6,901 nucleotides of DNA, taken from an uncultured Porphyromonadaceae bacterium (GTDB taxonomy: Bacteria; Bacteroidota; Bacteroidia; Bacteroidales; Muribaculaceae). The notes beneath the pieces are model-generated. The model did no database searches, was not told the DNA's origin, and saw only the letters and a list, made by a program, of their open reading frames with translations. Each line of letters begins with the position of its first letter. Position 1 is the first letter of the stretch. Of the stretch, positions 6,095-6,901 are shown in pieces. Location of the stretch: NCBI GenBank assembly GCA_946183895.1, contig CAMHDX010000049.1, positions 1 through 6,901 of the forward strand. Direction: 5' to 3'. The translations under genes were made by a program, and so were the position numbers.

Positions 6095-6657
6095 TAGCGC
6101 ACGCGTCCCTGATACGAGCCGTCGCGGGTGTCAACCTCAATAACCTCGCCGGTGTTGACAAATAGCGGTACGCGAACCGTGGCGCCGGTCTCAACCGTCG
6201 CGGGCTTCAAGGTGTTGGTCGCTGTGTCACCCTTGATGCCGGGCTCGGTGTAGGTGATCTCAAGTTGAGTCTTCACGGGCATCTCGGCATACAGGATGGT
6301 CTCAGTGGACGCGTCGCTCACTACCTCAACGATGTCGCCTTCTTTCATGAAGTCGACGCCGGTGATCAGGTCGTGGGAAATGGGCACTTGCTCGTACGTC
6401 TCCTGATTCATGAAGATGGCGTCCTGGCCGTCCATGTACAGGTACTGATACGGACGGCGCTCAACACGCACGTCTTCGAGCTTCTCACCAATGTTGAAGC
6501 GGCGCTCGAGCACGCGGCCGTCAACCACGTCTTTGAGCTTGGTGCGCATGAAGGTGTTTCCCTTGCCGGGCTTTACGTGAAGGAACTCGATGCAGAAGTA
6601 CAAACGACCATCCATGCGGATGCACGTTCCGTTCTTGATGTCTTGAGCGTTAATCAT
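6094..6657 (-). CDS. efp: translation elongation factor P
   Basis: EF-P binds the ribosome between the P and E sites and relieves stalling at consecutive prolines. The product is 187 residues, against 188 in E. coli, so it is complete. The N-terminal KOW-like domain (about 1-64) carries the loop [10 protein letters not shown], with K32 at the tip, the residue normally modified in this family. Two OB-fold domains follow. The middle one includes [18 protein letters not shown], and the C-terminal one ends [20 protein letters not shown], close to the family's usual ending. No modification enzyme is encoded in the window. ATG at 6657 gives the standard N-terminus ([11 protein letters not shown]). 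The leader is A-rich without a Shine-Dalgarno site. Confusion with YeiP is unlikely because the PGKG loop and length fit EF-P. Confidence 0.97.
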   Translation of the reverse strand: MINAQDIKNGTCIRMDGRLYFCIEFLHVKPGKGNTFMRTKLKDVVDGRVLERRFNIGEKLEDVRVERRPYQYLYMDGQDAIFMNQETYEQVPISHDLITGVDFMKEGDIVEVVSDASTETILYAEMPVKTQLEITYTEPGIKGDTATNTLKPATVETGATVRVPLFVNTGEVIEVDTRDGSYQGRVR

Positions 6658-6711
6658 AAAATTTTGTTCTTATTTTTTTTGTTTTTAGTTTGGTTATCCG
6701 TTTGAAGACTG
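6658..6711 (-). promoter_or_regulatory. A-rich unstructured leader of efp
   Basis: Read on the minus strand, the stretch between the -7 box and ATG is almost free of G in its last 35 nt and contains runs such as AAACAAAAAAAATAAG. No AGGAGG-like site is present. Bacteroidota often initiate on A/T-rich, weakly structured leaders, so this fits strong translation of an abundant factor. Confidence 0.5.
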
Positions 6712-6743
6712 CAAAATTACGACTTTTTTCCCAATTCTCCAAA
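6712..6743 (-). promoter_or_regulatory. Bacteroidota-type promoter of efp
   Basis: On the minus strand TTTG (6743-6740) is followed after 20 nt by TAATTTTG (6719-6712) and then CAG, a near-perfect primary-sigma promoter. The predicted transcription start near 6705 gives a leader of about 50 nt. The spacer starts with GAGAATTGGG, shared with the cca promoter. Confidence 0.8.
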
Positions 6744-6752
6744 CCACCCCCA

Positions 6753-6803
6753 TTATTGTTGGTTATTGTTGGTGTTTGTTGGGTATTTGTTGGTTATTGT
6801 TGC
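6753..6803. repeat. 10-bp-period tandem repeat upstream of the efp promoter
   Basis: Five units of the TTATTGTTGG type occur at 6753, 6763, 6773, 6784 and 6794. The first two are identical, the third is TGTTTGTTGGG (11 nt), the fourth TATTTGTTGG and the fifth TTATTGTTGC. The array begins about 10 nt upstream of the efp -33 box. The period equals one DNA turn. Confidence 0.75.
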
Positions 6804-6849
6804 CCCTCATTCCCATCGCCTCCCAATCGTCCGGCACATCTCGCCCGTT

Positions 6850-6889
6850 CCGTCCCCGCCGTCGCGGTGCCGCCCCCGTCCCCGCCGCT
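6850..6889. repeat. C-rich 20-bp minisatellite, two units
   Basis: Two 20-nt units (6850-6869 and 6870-6889) match the last two units of the array at 3431-3470 at 32 of 40 positions. As there, they run directly into the palindromic repeat. Confidence 0.65.
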
Positions 6890-6901
6890 CCATACCTATA
6901 G
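6882..6901. repeat. 71-bp palindromic repeat, copy 3, cut by the window end
   Basis: The last 20 bases match the left end of copy 2 (5826-5845) at 18 of 20 positions, ending in ACCTATAG just where the first hairpin begins. With the preceding array, 6850-6901 aligns to 3431-3482 over 52 bp at 42 matches, so this is very probably the start of a third full copy in the same orientation. Confidence 0.65.

Noticed and set aside
6265..6705. 146-codon plus-strand frame over efp
   Set aside because: It is the antisense shadow of efp, and its start lies within efp coding sequence.

Overview
The window looks like a chromosomal segment of a member of the Bacteroidales, possibly Muribaculaceae or a relatively GC-rich neighbour; the family is inference. 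The order rests on three things. One gene product is a Bacteroidota-type putative porin. Three genes have TAnnTTTG-type -7 promoter boxes, two of them with a TTTG -33 box 19-20 nt upstream. Leaders are A/T-rich with little Shine-Dalgarno signal. All four proteins are housekeeping or envelope types; no defence, mobile-element protein or tRNA gene was seen.

Layout: (1) positions 1-1368, minus strand: a class II tRNA nucleotidyltransferase (CCA-adding enzyme) with an HD domain, cut at its C-terminus by the window edge. (2) 1369-1543: a divergent promoter region with two sets of short repeats. (3) 1544-3364, plus strand: typA/bipA, a complete ribosome-associated GTPase. (4) 3365-3689: a convergent intergenic region filled with a C-rich 20-bp tandem repeat and a 71-bp palindromic repeat. 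(5) 3690-5726, minus: an outer-membrane putative porin. (6) 5727-6093: an intergenic region with a second copy of the 71-bp repeat and several hairpins. (7) 6094-6657, minus: efp, elongation factor P. (8) 6658-6901: the efp promoter, a 10-bp-period tandem repeat, another C-rich 20-bp array and the first 20 bases of a third copy of the palindromic repeat, cut by the window end.

Three of the four genes serve translation: tRNA 3'-end maturation, ribosome assembly/stress GTPase, and rescue of polyproline stalling. They are not one operon, because strands alternate and gaps are long. The cca and efp promoters share an identical 10-nt block between their -33 and -7 boxes, the only sequence hint of shared control.

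The most unusual content is intergenic: a composite repeat, always in the same orientation, made of a C-rich 20-bp minisatellite followed by a two-hairpin 71-bp core. I do not recognise it as a named family. No new multi-gene system is visible.
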